A stretch of DNA of 31,008 nucleotides from Phaeoceros laevis (Eukaryota > Anthocerotophyta > Anthocerotopsida > Notothyladales): contig JBNGIQ010008661.1 in NCBI GenBank assembly GCA_049999765.1, forward strand, positions 1 through 31,008, given 5' to 3'. The translations under genes were made by a program, and so were the position numbers. How positions within the stretch are numbered: the stretch's first letter is position 1; every line of letters starts with the position of its first letter. The notes under the pieces were generated by a model. The model saw only the letters and a program-made list of their open reading frames with translations, made no database searches and was not told the DNA's origin. Shown one piece after another: positions 9,801-19,924 of this stretch.

Positions 9801-12021
9801 ATCATTATATCAGACTTGAGCATGTAGTGATATGTATAACGACCAACCATCGAGCCAAGACAGAAAGTCTTACTGTTAACTGGTCAATCAGATCTCGACT
9901 AACACATCCTGGAAGGCGTTGCAGTAAGCTCTCTAGACTTGCACCTTCTGTCCCTTTCACCTTTTCCTTGTCAGCATCCTTGTCTGACTTTCTATCTGCT
10001 TCCTTTTTATCCATTTCTTTAGGCCTCTCCTTCTCATCTTTGTATTTTATCTTCTCTGAACTTGATGGAGAAACTTCATCAGCTGAAGGAGCACTTTCTC
10101 CACCTGCCAGCTCAGACTCAGCAACCCCATCTCTTGCTTCTGATAAAGCTAGGGCTTGTTCCATTTCATCTCGGGCATCCTGCAGCCAGTTAATCAGAGT
10201 GAGCACAAAATATGTGCTACTGGCCACCTACTGACTGTGCCCCTATTCACACATTGAGCTCCAACATACCGGTAATTCAGAACCTTTTGCCATAGGATGT
10301 GCTGTTGAGTGATCGCCTGTCCTGGGTTCAGTTTCGCCAAGCAATACAGCGGGTACAAAAGCTCTGAAGCACACATTCACATGTAAAAAAACTTTGATAG
10401 TTTTGCAGGCATACTAATGAGCACTGTCCCATCAACTCACTGCACCTGAGATCCGGAAGAGACTCATAGAACGACTTTGTGTCTTCATCATCCCATATTG
10501 GTTCGTGAACTGCAGACTCCTTCCCGGCAGAAGATGTTGTCCCATCGTCTCCACTTGTGACCCTTGTGGTGTGCCCATCTTCAGGCATTACAGGAGGTTG
10601 CGTGTCCACAGCTTCAGCAAACCTAGAAAAGCACAAGTGCAATCTCAAGTTCATGCATAAGAAATCACTGCATAGAACAACAAACTATGTCCTCATATGA
10701 ACAGTTCTAGATATGCAAGCATCTGTGTCAGAATGATGTACACACAGAGAAGTCCAAAGGATCGAGTGCTGACGATGACACATTGCGGAAGAGAGTCTCA
10801 AATGACTTTCGCAACTTCTCATATGCTGCTCCAGTTTCTTCAGTTAATTCTCCTCTGGCATTTAGCATCCTGGCATTTTCCATCTCCAATTGGCGTAGGG
10901 CCTGTCCAAACAAGGGGCAGGGAATTGAGCTCAGAAACAAGAATTCAAGTATCCAAGCAATTTCAATTCTCAAACAACCAATAGCCATATGGAACTCGAG
11001 CTCACAGAATGCTCAGCCTGAAGAATGTCCACCACAGAATCAAAAAAGGTCTGGATCATCCTGCGCATCAGTCTCTTTTGATCTGGAGTGACACTTAGCT
11101 CGTTGAAAATCTGCACATATACAATCGGACACTCATGTGTGACTTCACAAGGCACAAAAAAAACTGAGCGGCACTGTGCTACATATCAGACTACTCTCAA
11201 ACACTTCAAAGCACCTCTTCGTCACCATCTTGCCCACTTATTAGAGGAAGTCCGAGAAAAACCCTCCCCTGCCGAGCAAAGCTGACAAGTAAAGATAAAT
11301 TTGTCTGGGTAGTCTCCCGGTCCTTAAGACTCTCAGTAGCAGTAAGGTCCTTGATAATGGCTACAAACTGTCCCGCGTCTTCGAACACCCCACAAAAGTA
11401 GAGTTCCATCAACAACCTTAGAATGCTTCTCTTCTTCATAGCACGGGAGCTTCGGTCACTGTCCACGTCTTCACCACCTTTTCCGGGGATGAAGATCTTC
11501 ATAAGGCATTGAACAAGGTTGGGAGCAAAATCCTTGTACCTCTGATGCAACAGAGAACAGACCTGGATTTGCCACGCCAGGGAGTATGAGAATTCAGCAT
11601 CACTTCGAAGCTGATAGAGCAGCGAAAACAAAAAACGTCGCTTGTGCAGCAGTCTAAGGTTAGCTATATCACCTGCACCGCAGCATCAACATCCGAGCTT
11701 TTCAACTTGGCATCACAGATAGCTGAGACTGCTTCGCTCACGAATTTGCTCATGTTCAACGAGCGGATGTCATCCAGCAATCCATCACGCTGCTCCTCGG
11801 TTATCTGTTTCAACTTCTTGATGACGGCAGTGTTCCGCTTGATGCTGGAATCTAGTGATCTCAAAGAAGCTGCATCTGCGGCCCCATAGGATAACAAAGA
11901 TGAGTCCACCGACATCGCGATGACACCAAAAAGGACAGAACAAGGTTGAGAGCTTACCAGGTCTTTCAGGTGCCAAATTGGCCTGCCTCAGAGCGCGCAT
12001 GGCTTCCGCTGACTTCTTCAT
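6837..12021 (-). CDS. UPF2: UPF2, nonsense-mediated decay factor (15 exons, 1172 aa)
   Basis: UPF2 bridges UPF1 and UPF3 in nonsense-mediated mRNA decay. I assembled exons on the minus strand: 12021-11958, 11875-11673, 11562-11215, 11110-11006, 10901-10774, 10622-10446, 10363-10270, 10179-9874, 9669-9472, 9363-9262, 9021-8770, 8674-8456, 8366-8196, 8101-7916 and 7802-6837. All 14 introns are GT-AG and all phases agree, giving 3519 bases. This is close to the length I recall for Arabidopsis UPF2 (about 1180 aa). Recognisable blocks are LDSSIKRNTAVIKKLKQI in the first MIF4G domain, a charged K/E linker (about 380-450), MIF4G-2 (LLQRLPGCVSRDLIDQLT, FNVPRTSLELL), MIF4G-3 (KVRPPLHQ, LASLTAGLSR-like), a strongly acidic tract (about 895-965) and the C-terminal UPF1-binding segment ending in a glycine/arginine tail. 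An in-frame TGA lies just before the ATG. The exon 5-6 junction was chosen by matching the family spacing. Confidence 0.95.
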
Positions 12022-12657
12022 ACTTCAACGATCCGGAAACCCAGTTGCTCCGGAAGCCTGTATCTACGGGGGTTTGGCGCAGTACATATACCTTACGGTG
12101 TTATAAATTTATGACTAAGCTTCCTCAGACGCATTCCCTGTCTAGGTTGTGTCGCACCTTGCTCCCAGTCTGTTGACCTGTGATCCGGCAGTAGACAGCT
12201 CTGTTTGGGTGATTACGATCGATTCCATGTCTCGCCCTAAGCATTGTGTAGTTGTCACGCCATCTGCAGATGTAAGGGCCGCTAAGCGCGTCCGCCCAGG
12301 TGTGCACTGCCAATTGATCTTGGTTGCTTTGTCACGGACTGAGAAACTACTTCAAGGAAATTCGAGTTGTTGTCCATGGTTGATAGGACAGATAGGACAG
12401 GTATGCCGCGTATGCATGCTCATATTTGCGGAGTACTGCTGGAAGAGGTAATTACGGTTTATTAGTTGCTGTTGGAATTGCAGTTTTGGTTGAAACAGCA
12501 GCAGCAGGGCATATGTGTGCGTAGCGAGGGATGGTTGCCAGGGTTTCCAAGTCAAGGGTCAATCTCTCAAAATTTGGCCGCTTAGATTTGCGGAGGAGGA
12601 TTCAACTTGACCATGAATTTGTCAGATCTTAGCACTTACTGGTGACAACCCAGCAGA
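12022..12657. promoter_or_regulatory. Shared divergent promoter region of UPF2 and alpha-SNAP
   Basis: Only 636 bp separate the two start codons, so both 5' leaders and promoters lie here. The arrangement suits a bidirectional promoter for two housekeeping genes. I see no clear TATA box on either strand and no coding sequence. A short GATAGGACA duplication occurs at 12382-12399. Confidence 0.5.
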
Positions 12658-14437
12658 ATGGGGGATTCTGAGTTGAAGGCCCAGGAGTATGAGCGGCAAG
12701 CCGACAGGGCATCGTTTGCTTGGGGCCTTCTAGGAAGCAAAGGAGACCCAGCAGAGTTGTACGAAAATGCTGCGAACGCATACAAACTTGCTAAGTCATG
12801 TCAGTTGTGTTTCCTTGAATTGCACCTCCCGCTCATCTCCTGCGAGTTGTATCTGTAGCACCCGGCTGAGTCTTTATCATTTATGGATGCAGGGGACAAG
12901 GCAGGAAGCGCCTACGTGAAGCTGGCTGGCATCCACCTTAAGGTTTACAACTTGGACCTTGTCGCTTGCGGGGCTCAGAGTTTGTAGTAGAGTTTCATGT
13001 GGTGGAAACTTTCTGGGTCATTGTTGGTGAAGCTTGCCATCCGGGAGTCGAGCTTCCGTGGAAGTTGATGAAATTCATCTCTGCCACGGTTGCTTGGCTT
13101 TTGCAGTCCGACAACAGATACGGAGCAGCCTCAGCATATGCATCTGCTGGGAATTGTTTTAAGAAGACGCAAACGCAGGGTGAGGTTTGAAAGGCCTCAG
13201 AGAGATTCATAGTTTGGTTTTGTCACTTGGAGGACAAGGGCCCAGTTCTCCATGCAAGCTGATTTTTCATTCTGATTGCCTGATGTGGTTGTTGCCATTG
13301 CAGAAGCTATCAGGAACCTGAGGTGCGCTGTAGACCAATTCCTAGAGTTAGGCAAGCTCACCATGGCTGCAAGAAATTTGAAGGTAGGGTGCAACACGGC
13401 CTCTCAAATTCCCATTATCTGTGTGTGTGTGTACTTAGGACGTTCCGTTGTTCACTAGCAGGATATTGGCGAGGCTCATGGGAATGAACACGAATTGGAG
13501 GAAGCTTGTAAAAGCTACGAAGAAGCAGCTGACCTGTATGATGGGGAAGAGCAAAGCAGTATTGCCAACACATGCAGACTGAAAGTGGCTCACTTTGCAG
13601 CCGAACTTGAACAGTTGGGTTCATGCCACCTGCCCCTGCTCTGCACATGTAGTGGTGTTTCTATACAGGCAAGTGTGGGATCATATTGGTGAGCTTGTCT
13701 TGTGGTGTAGGTACCCAAAGGCCATCGACATCTTTGAGACGGTCGCTCAGAGGTCTCTGGACAACCACATCTTGAGATTCGGTGTGAAAGGTCATCTCTT
13801 GAATGCTGGAGTGTGCCATATCGCCCGAGGAGATCCTATAGCCCTGGAGAATGCCATTCGCAAGTATCAGGTCCTGGGCTGCCTGTGCTGTCTGTATACA
13901 ACCCGGACTGGCATTGGGGGGGTGGGGGGCACATAGTGGTGTTGTGAAGGTGAAATCTACTGGTCACAACACAGTCAACCTGTCTTCTGACCTGACCTTT
14001 TTTTCTGAACCACGTCTGCAGGACCTAGACCCGACCTTCGAATCCACACGAGAGTCCAAGTTTTTGACGGTAACAGTAGAACCCTTGCAACCCCTATCAC
14101 CATTCCCACAATCACTCGCTGCTTTGTCTTATCGGGCCTTGTTGGTGTCACCAGGATGTAGCCAAGGCGATGGATGAGGTAGATGTTACCAGCTTCATGG
14201 ATGCTGTCATCGAGTACGACAGTCTATCCCGTCTGGTGGGTGGGCTGCTCTCGTCCATGTCTCTTACTCCATTTCCTCTCCAACCGACCAAGGATGTCTG
14301 CCTGTCGTCGTCTCTCACCAAACACTACTGCGTTTTGTCTGCTTCCTTGTAAACTGCAGGATGAGTGGAAAAGCACGCTGTTGGTGCGAGCTAAGAAGGC
14401 ACTCAAGGCCAAGGACGAGCAGGACGATCTGACCTGA
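12658..14437 (+). CDS. ASNAP: Alpha-SNAP, NSF attachment protein (9 exons, 287 aa)
   Basis: Alpha-SNAP links the ATPase NSF to SNARE complexes so that they are disassembled after membrane fusion. Exons are 12658-12799, 12893-12942, 13107-13179, 13304-13383, 13462-13613, 13711-13870, 14022-14069, 14155-14235 and 14360-14437. All junctions are GT-AG, phases agree and the total is 864 bases. Landmarks are the start MGDSELKAQEYERQA, AYKLAKSWDKAGSAYVKLA (split by intron 1), GNCFKK, LTMAARNLK, KVAHFAAELEQYPKAIDIF, FGVKGHLLNAGVC, LDPTFESTRESKFL and the C-terminal LLVRAKKALKAKDEQDDLT. The acidic-leucine tail is the part known to stimulate NSF. The length matches the Arabidopsis protein (289 aa, from memory). 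It acts on the cytosolic face of secretory membranes. Confidence 0.95.
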
Positions 14438-15636
14438 TGAAGCAGGGAAGGCAGAAAGCGACGGATGGCGACTGCAGCTGCAAGCAGGTCCTCTGTTATT
14501 GACGCCAGGATGATGTGTTTCCTGGTGGAGCCATAGAGCTGCCGATCGATTGTTTCCACGATTACAACAGGTGGCTAATGTTGGCGGTACTGTATGTACT
14601 TGTCCACAAACCAGAAGCGGAGGGAGCTGGGCCAGGGGCAAATCCTTGTCAACCTACAGTAGTTGTTGCTCACTTGGCGTGTTGTGGACGGTGCATTTTC
14701 CACCTGCTCCTTGCTGCTGGGGTGTCAAGTCAGGCTACGTGTTCCTCCTGCTGCTTTGATGAGCAGAGTATATCGCGTGTACATAACATATCTGAAAGCT
14801 TCCAAGCCCTGTAGACTACTGTACACTTGCTGTTGCGGCATAGGGTAGTCTAGACCCTCCTGTGAAGCACCGCGTTTATGTGACATGTGTGGCACGTTCC
14901 GAGCGGCTATCATGTGCTGGTGCCTGCCTTTGGCCGCCACACCAGCCGGAAAAGTTCGCCAGAGATGAGTGATTGAAAGAATGTTTGTTTGTTGATGAGG
15001 CCGTGTCACGAGCCACGACCGCCTCCTTTTGTTAAGCAGTCGGTGCCGAGTATCTGTCCTTTTACAACACACATATACTGGTACGCTTTACTTGTGTAGG
15101 GACTCGGGAGTAGATAATGTGAGCGTGCCGCAAGCTGCAAGTCACGGGGCTTTGCTTGTTTAGGTCTGCCATCTGCCTACTGCAAGGGAAAGGGCGGGGG
15201 AGGGCTAGGGCCTTTCCGAGAAGGAGGGCCCGGCACCTCCAGCACGCCTGTCTGTTGACTGTCCAAACGCCTCTTTCCTTTTCGCGTCGAGGTGCCATCT
15301 GTCTGGCGTGGCTGCGCCTCTTGCAAGCGCGTCCGGGGCGGCCATAAATGCGGCACGCCGCTCCCCACACACTGGCCCCTACAGGAAAGCCTGCTTCCCC
15401 GCCCTCCCTCTCCCTCCTTTCCAACGTCATTGCCTGTTTCTGACAGGAAGGCGAGCCCTGTAGGTATCGATTTGTTGTTCATTTGCCCCCTCCCTCCCTG
15501 TCCAGAGATTTCGTTTGTGTGGAGCTCAGCGACTTGCCTCTCTGCCTCAGGCAGCTGTTTGCGCTCTCTCATTTTGTCAAATTTGCGAGGGAAAGCAAGA
15601 ACCTGGTTTCCTTTTTGCTGCTGAGGAAGGAAGTCC
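14438..15636 (+). promoter_or_regulatory. Alpha-SNAP 3' region and F-box gene promoter/leader
   Basis: No gene is supported. The left half is probably 3' UTR and spacer. The right half is GC-rich, with a weak TATA-like CATAAAT at 15343-15349 and two pyrimidine-rich tracts (about 15395-15422 and 15484-15503) resembling plant Y patches, so transcription of the F-box gene may start between 15370 and 15510. An in-frame TGA 15 bases before the F-box ATG closes the frame. Confidence 0.4.
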
Positions 15637-17322
15637 ATGGCGGTGGATCAGGACCACGCTTCTCTGCGTACGCGCTCCGCGCACCGTTTGGCGGTGAGCC
15701 ACCGGCGGAGCTTCAAGGCGGAGAGGAGCAACACCGGCAAAGGCAAAGGCACCAGCAGCAATGGAGGAGGAGGTTTTACGCCGAACGCGCAGCTGGCGGC
15801 AGCAGCAGGGAGCAGCAGCAGCAGCAGCAGCCAGGTGATGAAGCAGCTAGGATTACCAGCGGAGAAGTTTTTGCCGGAAGAAATTTGGACCAAGATTTTC
15901 GGCTTCCTCCCCGGATTCCAGTCCCGGTGCGTGGCTAGGTGTGTCTGCCGCTCCTGGAATGCCATCCTCTCCTCGCCGGGGCCGCCGGGGGCGCAGATCT
16001 GGGGCAAGCACTCCCCAGTTTTTTTCCTGGACCAGAACGGGGCTGCCTCTGCCGACTGCATTGCGCTGGAGAGTGTCGGCTACAACCTCCGCAGCGAGGC
16101 GTGGGAGCGGCTGCCTCCTTTTTCCAGGCCGCCTCCGCCCGACCGCCAGGGCCGGGTGGCATTTGTGTCCGCCGCGGGCGGCATTTTCTGCTTCGGCACC
16201 TCGCTGGAAGACCTGGCGGTCACGCTGTGGAATCCCCTCACCGGATGGACCGCGGAGATGCAGCCTGTCAAGAATTTCGGCATGTACTACTGCCGCATTT
16301 ACAGGTCAGCTGTAGTGGCACAGGGCAGTGCAGGCCGAGGCATCAGCAGAATGGCGCGCAGCCGGCAGGAGGAGCAGGCGGAATTCACTGTGTTTGCGGC
16401 GGGATTGAAGTCCCCGCGGGATTACGCATCCACTGCGACCTGCGTGCGGGTGTTCCGCTCCGGGTGGAGCGCCTGGGGCCCCGAACAGTGCCTGCCGGAC
16501 GGGTGCAATGTGCTGGTAGGATCCGTGAGCGCAGCGGAAAATCCCGGCCTGCTCTACTGCCTGGTTGAGAAGTCCATCAACCTCCGCGCCGGGATGCACC
16601 TGCTGGCACGGCAACGGCTGGCTGTCTTCGATCTGGAGCACGGTGGATGGACCAGGAGTGAGGAGATTGTGTCCGCAACGGCGCTCATCGGAGGCAAAGA
16701 ATGCGTCATCGTCCCCAACTGCATCAGCGAGTGGGATGGCCGCATGTTCGGCACCGCGCAATTGCGGCAAGACACGAGTAAGATTAGCGACTCCAGTGGA
16801 GGATTTTTTTTCTTGTTTGAGGTCGATGCTGTTTTCCCCGCTTTCACTCTCAACTGGTGTCAATCTCACACGGAATGGATTTGCTGGCGGTTGTGCTTTT
16901 CAGCCGAATTTCACTTCATCTTGGAGCTGCTCAGCGATGGCAACAAAGAGGAGGAGAAAGGCACGACGATTTGGAAGTGGAAGCTGTTGGCTTACAATCC
17001 CTACAGCTTCTCGGACATGTGCCGGCAGAGCGCCATCGCGACGCACGACGGCCGCATTGTGTTCACGCAGTCGTCGCAGTGCAATGCGGACTGCGCAGTG
17101 GACTGCTCCGGGCTGCGGACGGTATACGACATCAAGACCGGCGGGTGGACGGAGCTGCCCCACTCCAGCATCACGCGCTTCAGCTCGCAACCGGGGCTGA
17201 CGAAAAAGCTCAACATGGAGAGCCTGAGGCTATGCAACGGCGTGTTCGAGCCCAACCTAGAAGACGGTCCCGCCAGCTTTCCAGGATTAGCCACTACTAG
17301 GCTTGCAGCACGCTGTCAGTAG
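15637..17322 (+). CDS. F-box protein with kelch-like C-terminal region (2 exons, 519 aa)
   Basis: The F-box (about residues 78-112, LPEEIWTKIFGFLPGFQSRCVARCVCRSWNAIL) is expected to bind SKP1 in an SCF ubiquitin ligase. The rest presumably recruits a substrate and has the blade-like repeats of plant F-box/kelch proteins of the UFO/HAWAIIAN SKIRT kind (NPLTGWTAEM, VFDLEHGGWT, VYDIKTGGWTELP). The N-terminus is low-complexity (Ser and Gly runs, about 39-65). The frame is open throughout, but 16778-16903 looks like an intron: GTAAGA donor, two pyrimidine tracts, TTTTCAG acceptor, and translated filler unlike its surroundings. Exons are then 15637-16777 and 16904-17322. The intron is 126 bp, a multiple of three with no stop, so the unspliced form would be 561 aa. 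The start is the first ATG after an in-frame stop. No symbol is assigned. Confidence 0.85.
   Translation: MAVDQDHASLRTRSAHRLAVSHRRSFKAERSNTGKGKGTSSNGGGGFTPNAQLAAAAGSSSSSSSQVMKQLGLPAEKFLPEEIWTKIFGFLPGFQSRCVARCVCRSWNAILSSPGPPGAQIWGKHSPVFFLDQNGAASADCIALESVGYNLRSEAWERLPPFSRPPPPDRQGRVAFVSAAGGIFCFGTSLEDLAVTLWNPLTGWTAEMQPVKNFGMYYCRIYRSAVVAQGSAGRGISRMARSRQEEQAEFTVFAAGLKSPRDYASTATCVRVFRSGWSAWGPEQCLPDGCNVLVGSVSAAENPGLLYCLVEKSINLRAGMHLLARQRLAVFDLEHGGWTRSEEIVSATALIGGKECVIVPNCISEWDGRMFGTAQLRQDTSKISDSSGGFFFLFEVDAVFPAFTLNWCQSHTEWICWRLCFSAEFHFILELLSDGNKEEEKGTTIWKWKLLAYNPYSFSDMCRQSAIATHDGRIVFTQSSQCNADCAVDCSGLRTVYDIKTGGWTELPHSSITRFSSQPGLTKKLNMESLRLCNGVFEPNLEDGPASFPGLATTRLAARCQ
16778..16903 (+). other. In-frame, stop-free intron of the F-box gene
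   Basis: The donor GTAAGA and acceptor TTTTCAG are strong and the interior is T-rich. Splicing removes exactly 42 codons and joins ...RQDT to EFHFILELL. Retention would insert 42 residues without shifting the frame or adding a stop. Confidence 0.75.
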
Positions 17323-17849
17323 TAGTGACAGCGCGCTCCGCGTCCTTTTTAGTATTACTCAGCAGTCAGTCAGGGTGACAGAGTGGCGTGGGAGGGAGGC
17401 TGCCGACGCTGGATGTCTAGCAGCCGACGGCAGGCGCAGTCTAGATCTGCTGTATGACGTTTGGGGACCCTCCCAGGGCCCTTCACTCACCAGTAGAGCG
17501 CCGGAAAATCTATCAGTGACAGTCCGGACGCAACGTATGACCTCTCAGGATACCAATCTGACACATTCTTTTCATTTGTTTCTTGAACTTGCTGTTTTAG
17601 GGAGGAGATAATGTTTCCTAGGCAGGCCAGGAGCCGGAAGTACGGCCGGCTGGACTAGCTGGCATGACATGATACTGTTTCCTCTAGTGTACTCTCTCTA
17701 TGTCATGAATCTCATGATCAGACCAAGGAGATGGGGTTCCTTTTCCAGACTGAGAAGAACTGAAGACCTAGTTGTCCAGTCCCGTGGCAAATTGGCTCTC
17801 CGTTGGGACCCTCCCATCCTCTTTCGACCCTCTGTTCCAGGAAGGAAGA

Positions 17850-17996
17850 ATGGCAGAAGGGTCTGAGCTGAGTCCGCAGGCATTTGCGGTGCTGTGTCTG
17901 GTGATTTCGGTGGTAGGAGCGTTGCTTCTTCGATGGCTGGGCAAGCCTTCCAAGCCGACACCTGCAGCGTCCGAGGAGAAGCTGAAACCTAGTTGA
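17850..17996 (+). CDS. Possible 48-aa single-pass membrane peptide
   Basis: The ORF has a short acidic start (MAEGSELSPQ), one clear hydrophobic segment (about residues 12-33, AVLCLVISVVGALLLRWLG) and a charged Lys/Pro/Glu tail. This layout is typical of small membrane proteins with the tail on one side. I do not recognise a family. The frame is open for 26 codons upstream to an ATG at 17772, but the A-rich context at 17850 looks better. It lies 528 bp past the F-box stop, so it could also be chance ORF in a 3' UTR. Confidence 0.35.
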   Translation: MAEGSELSPQAFAVLCLVISVVGALLLRWLGKPSKPTPAASEEKLKPS

Positions 17997-18732
17997 GATT
18001 GTGACAAGATCGAGAAAGGAGAGCAAGTTACTTGAAGCCGGCCCTCACCCAAATAGATCTACACGTCGTGTGGTGGTGGTGGTGTCCGGCGCATGGGTTG
18101 GCAGCATCGATATCTCATCAGGATGGCGCCGGCTTTGGTGGCTCTGAAGATGTGCCTAGGTTTTTGCGGCAGAGCAGCTCGGGTTGCTGTGTGTGCCCCA
18201 AGAGTGTTGGTCACATCCACTTGCTGCTAGCTGGTGTTTCTTCCAAGAATGCAGCATTGCTATTGTTGTCTTGAGACTACTTGGGCTTCGCGCCTCCTGT
18301 AAACTTCCAGAATAGATTCGAGCTGAAATACAGACCTCTTCAGACTAGCTGTCTCCTAGTCGCTGCATGCCTAGCATTTTCTTCGTTTAATCCGCAAGAA
18401 GAAACATGCCAACCGAAGTCTCCTAATTGTGTCTTCAGAGTTCTTTTACAGACCAGAGGTGCAAGCTTCGAGAAACAGGCCGATGTTGTTGCATTGCTGC
18501 AGATTTTAAAAACCTGGTTAGGCTGCTTAAAAGTGTGGCGTTAGAACTGCGCTGTTCTCATTTGCAAGCTCAGTAAAAACTACTCTTTGACAAACCAAAA
18601 TCGGGTCCCTTCCATTCAGTGTGCTGGATCTTGTTTGCTGCTGGAGCTGCTGCCCAAGTCAAAGTTTAGGGTTGGCACTCCGGCCTGCAACCCATAGCTA
18701 TATCAATGGCTAATGGTAAGGGCAGGGAGAAG

Positions 18733-18882
18733 CTAAGGTCATATGCATGTGCTGCTCAAATGGTGATGAGGATATAAGTTGCACTTGACCCAAGACCCTC
18801 CAATCTGAGCTGCAGCGCTGCAGTACTTCTGGCTGTTTCGCATCTGGCTGCTTCACAGGTAGTGTGCATGCATATGGCCGGC
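18733..18882. repeat. Imperfect foldback around a 14-bp palindrome
   Basis: GGTCATATGCATG near 18738 can pair, with a G-U, to GCATGCATATGGCC near 18865-18878. Between them lies the perfect palindrome CTGCAGCGCTGCAG at 18810-18823. The stem is short and broken, so this is weak evidence of any RNA gene. Confidence 0.25.
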
Positions 18883-19772
18883 TGAAATCTGCATCCTCCA
18901 AGTCATGAATGACCTACCGTCTGCTGCTACTGGGTTTCTGTCCGAAACAGGACATCAGCCATCAGGTTGCTGCAACTGGCGCCTCAGAGTCCGTGTATAT
19001 ACAGTGTGCTGTCAAACAGAAGGAAAGGTCTGGGAATCGACATTGAGTCGGAGACCTAGCTAGCCTATTGTTAGGCATATGAGGAGGCCCAGGAAGGATG
19101 GATCATCCAAAACCACTGCATCTTGCTGGCTTTATATGCAATGGTACTCACCTTCCCAGGAAGAAGGTAAGTACTAGGCGATAGCCATGCAGGAGACCTG
19201 CAAATTTGAGCCTTGTCCGGACGTATTCCCAGTCATCTGAAACGACGGCACCCTGTCATGGCGGCATGGACAGATCTGTGGCTCAGAGAACAAAACGATA
19301 GCGACAACCTTCTCCAGGGCCGCTGGAAGCTAGCCACAGAGGTACTACTACACTAGTAGGCAATACCTGACTGACGTCTGGCTTCAGTCTACAGACATAC
19401 ATCCAGCACTCATAATTAACCCATAAGGTTCCACAATGTAGAAGGCGTAGGCCAGGTAATGACCATATGTATTGATTACTTTAATTAAACACACCAATCC
19501 AACTGAGGGGCTAGCTTACGAGATTTGACCTGCCACTGTCTCTTGAAAACGCTATAGAGTGATTCCAACAAGACTCGAGATCTGGCAAGAATGCAGTGCT
19601 CAATGCATCACATACAAACATACAAGGGGTGCCAGCTTGTCGAGGAAGCTTACAACCTCCTCAGCCCTTGGGCCTTGGCCATTGGGTGCAAACTTAGCGA
19701 AATGTACAGCTTGTGGAGGCCGGGGGCCCACGAAGCTCCTAGGGCCAAGGAGCTCCAGGCCTCGTTGTAACT

Positions 19773-19780
19773 ATATAAGC
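19773..19780 (+). promoter_or_regulatory. TATA box of the AP2-like gene
   Basis: TATATAAG lies 145-152 bases before the ATG at 19925, which would place the transcription start near 19805 and give a leader of about 120 bases. It is the clearest TATA box in the window. Confidence 0.65.
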
Positions 19781-19924
19781 AGGAGCAGTGAAGCACCGGT
19801 AATACTCTCTATCCTTGCGCATTGAGTGCTTTTTGTAGTAATTGATTAATTGAAACTTGTAAGCGAGATTTCGATCGCGAGTGGTGAAGTACTTGTTCAA
19901 GTTGTTGCGACTTCTCGAGAGACA

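Larger units (their letters stand above)
17323..19772. other. Gene-poor intergenic region
   Basis: About 2.4 kb with no gene beyond the possible peptide at 17850. It should hold the F-box 3' UTR and the AP2-like gene's upstream region. A GTG/GGT microsatellite lies at about 18068-18083. I see no tRNA or transposon ends. Short ORFs here lack any recognisable domain. Confidence 0.5.

Noticed and set aside
13462-13482. Near match to a miR171 target site (GATATTGGCG.GGCTCA)
   Set aside because: It lies in alpha-SNAP exon 5, where it encodes conserved family sequence. It mismatches at the cleavage centre and at the bases pairing with the miRNA 5' end, and it starts at a splice junction.
15639-17200. 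Several long overlapping frames on both strands over the F-box gene
   Set aside because: They are shadows caused by the high GC content of the true coding strand.
18032-18544. Two adjacent 80-87 residue plus-strand ORFs
   Set aside because: No domain, no good start context and a composition like the surrounding spacer.
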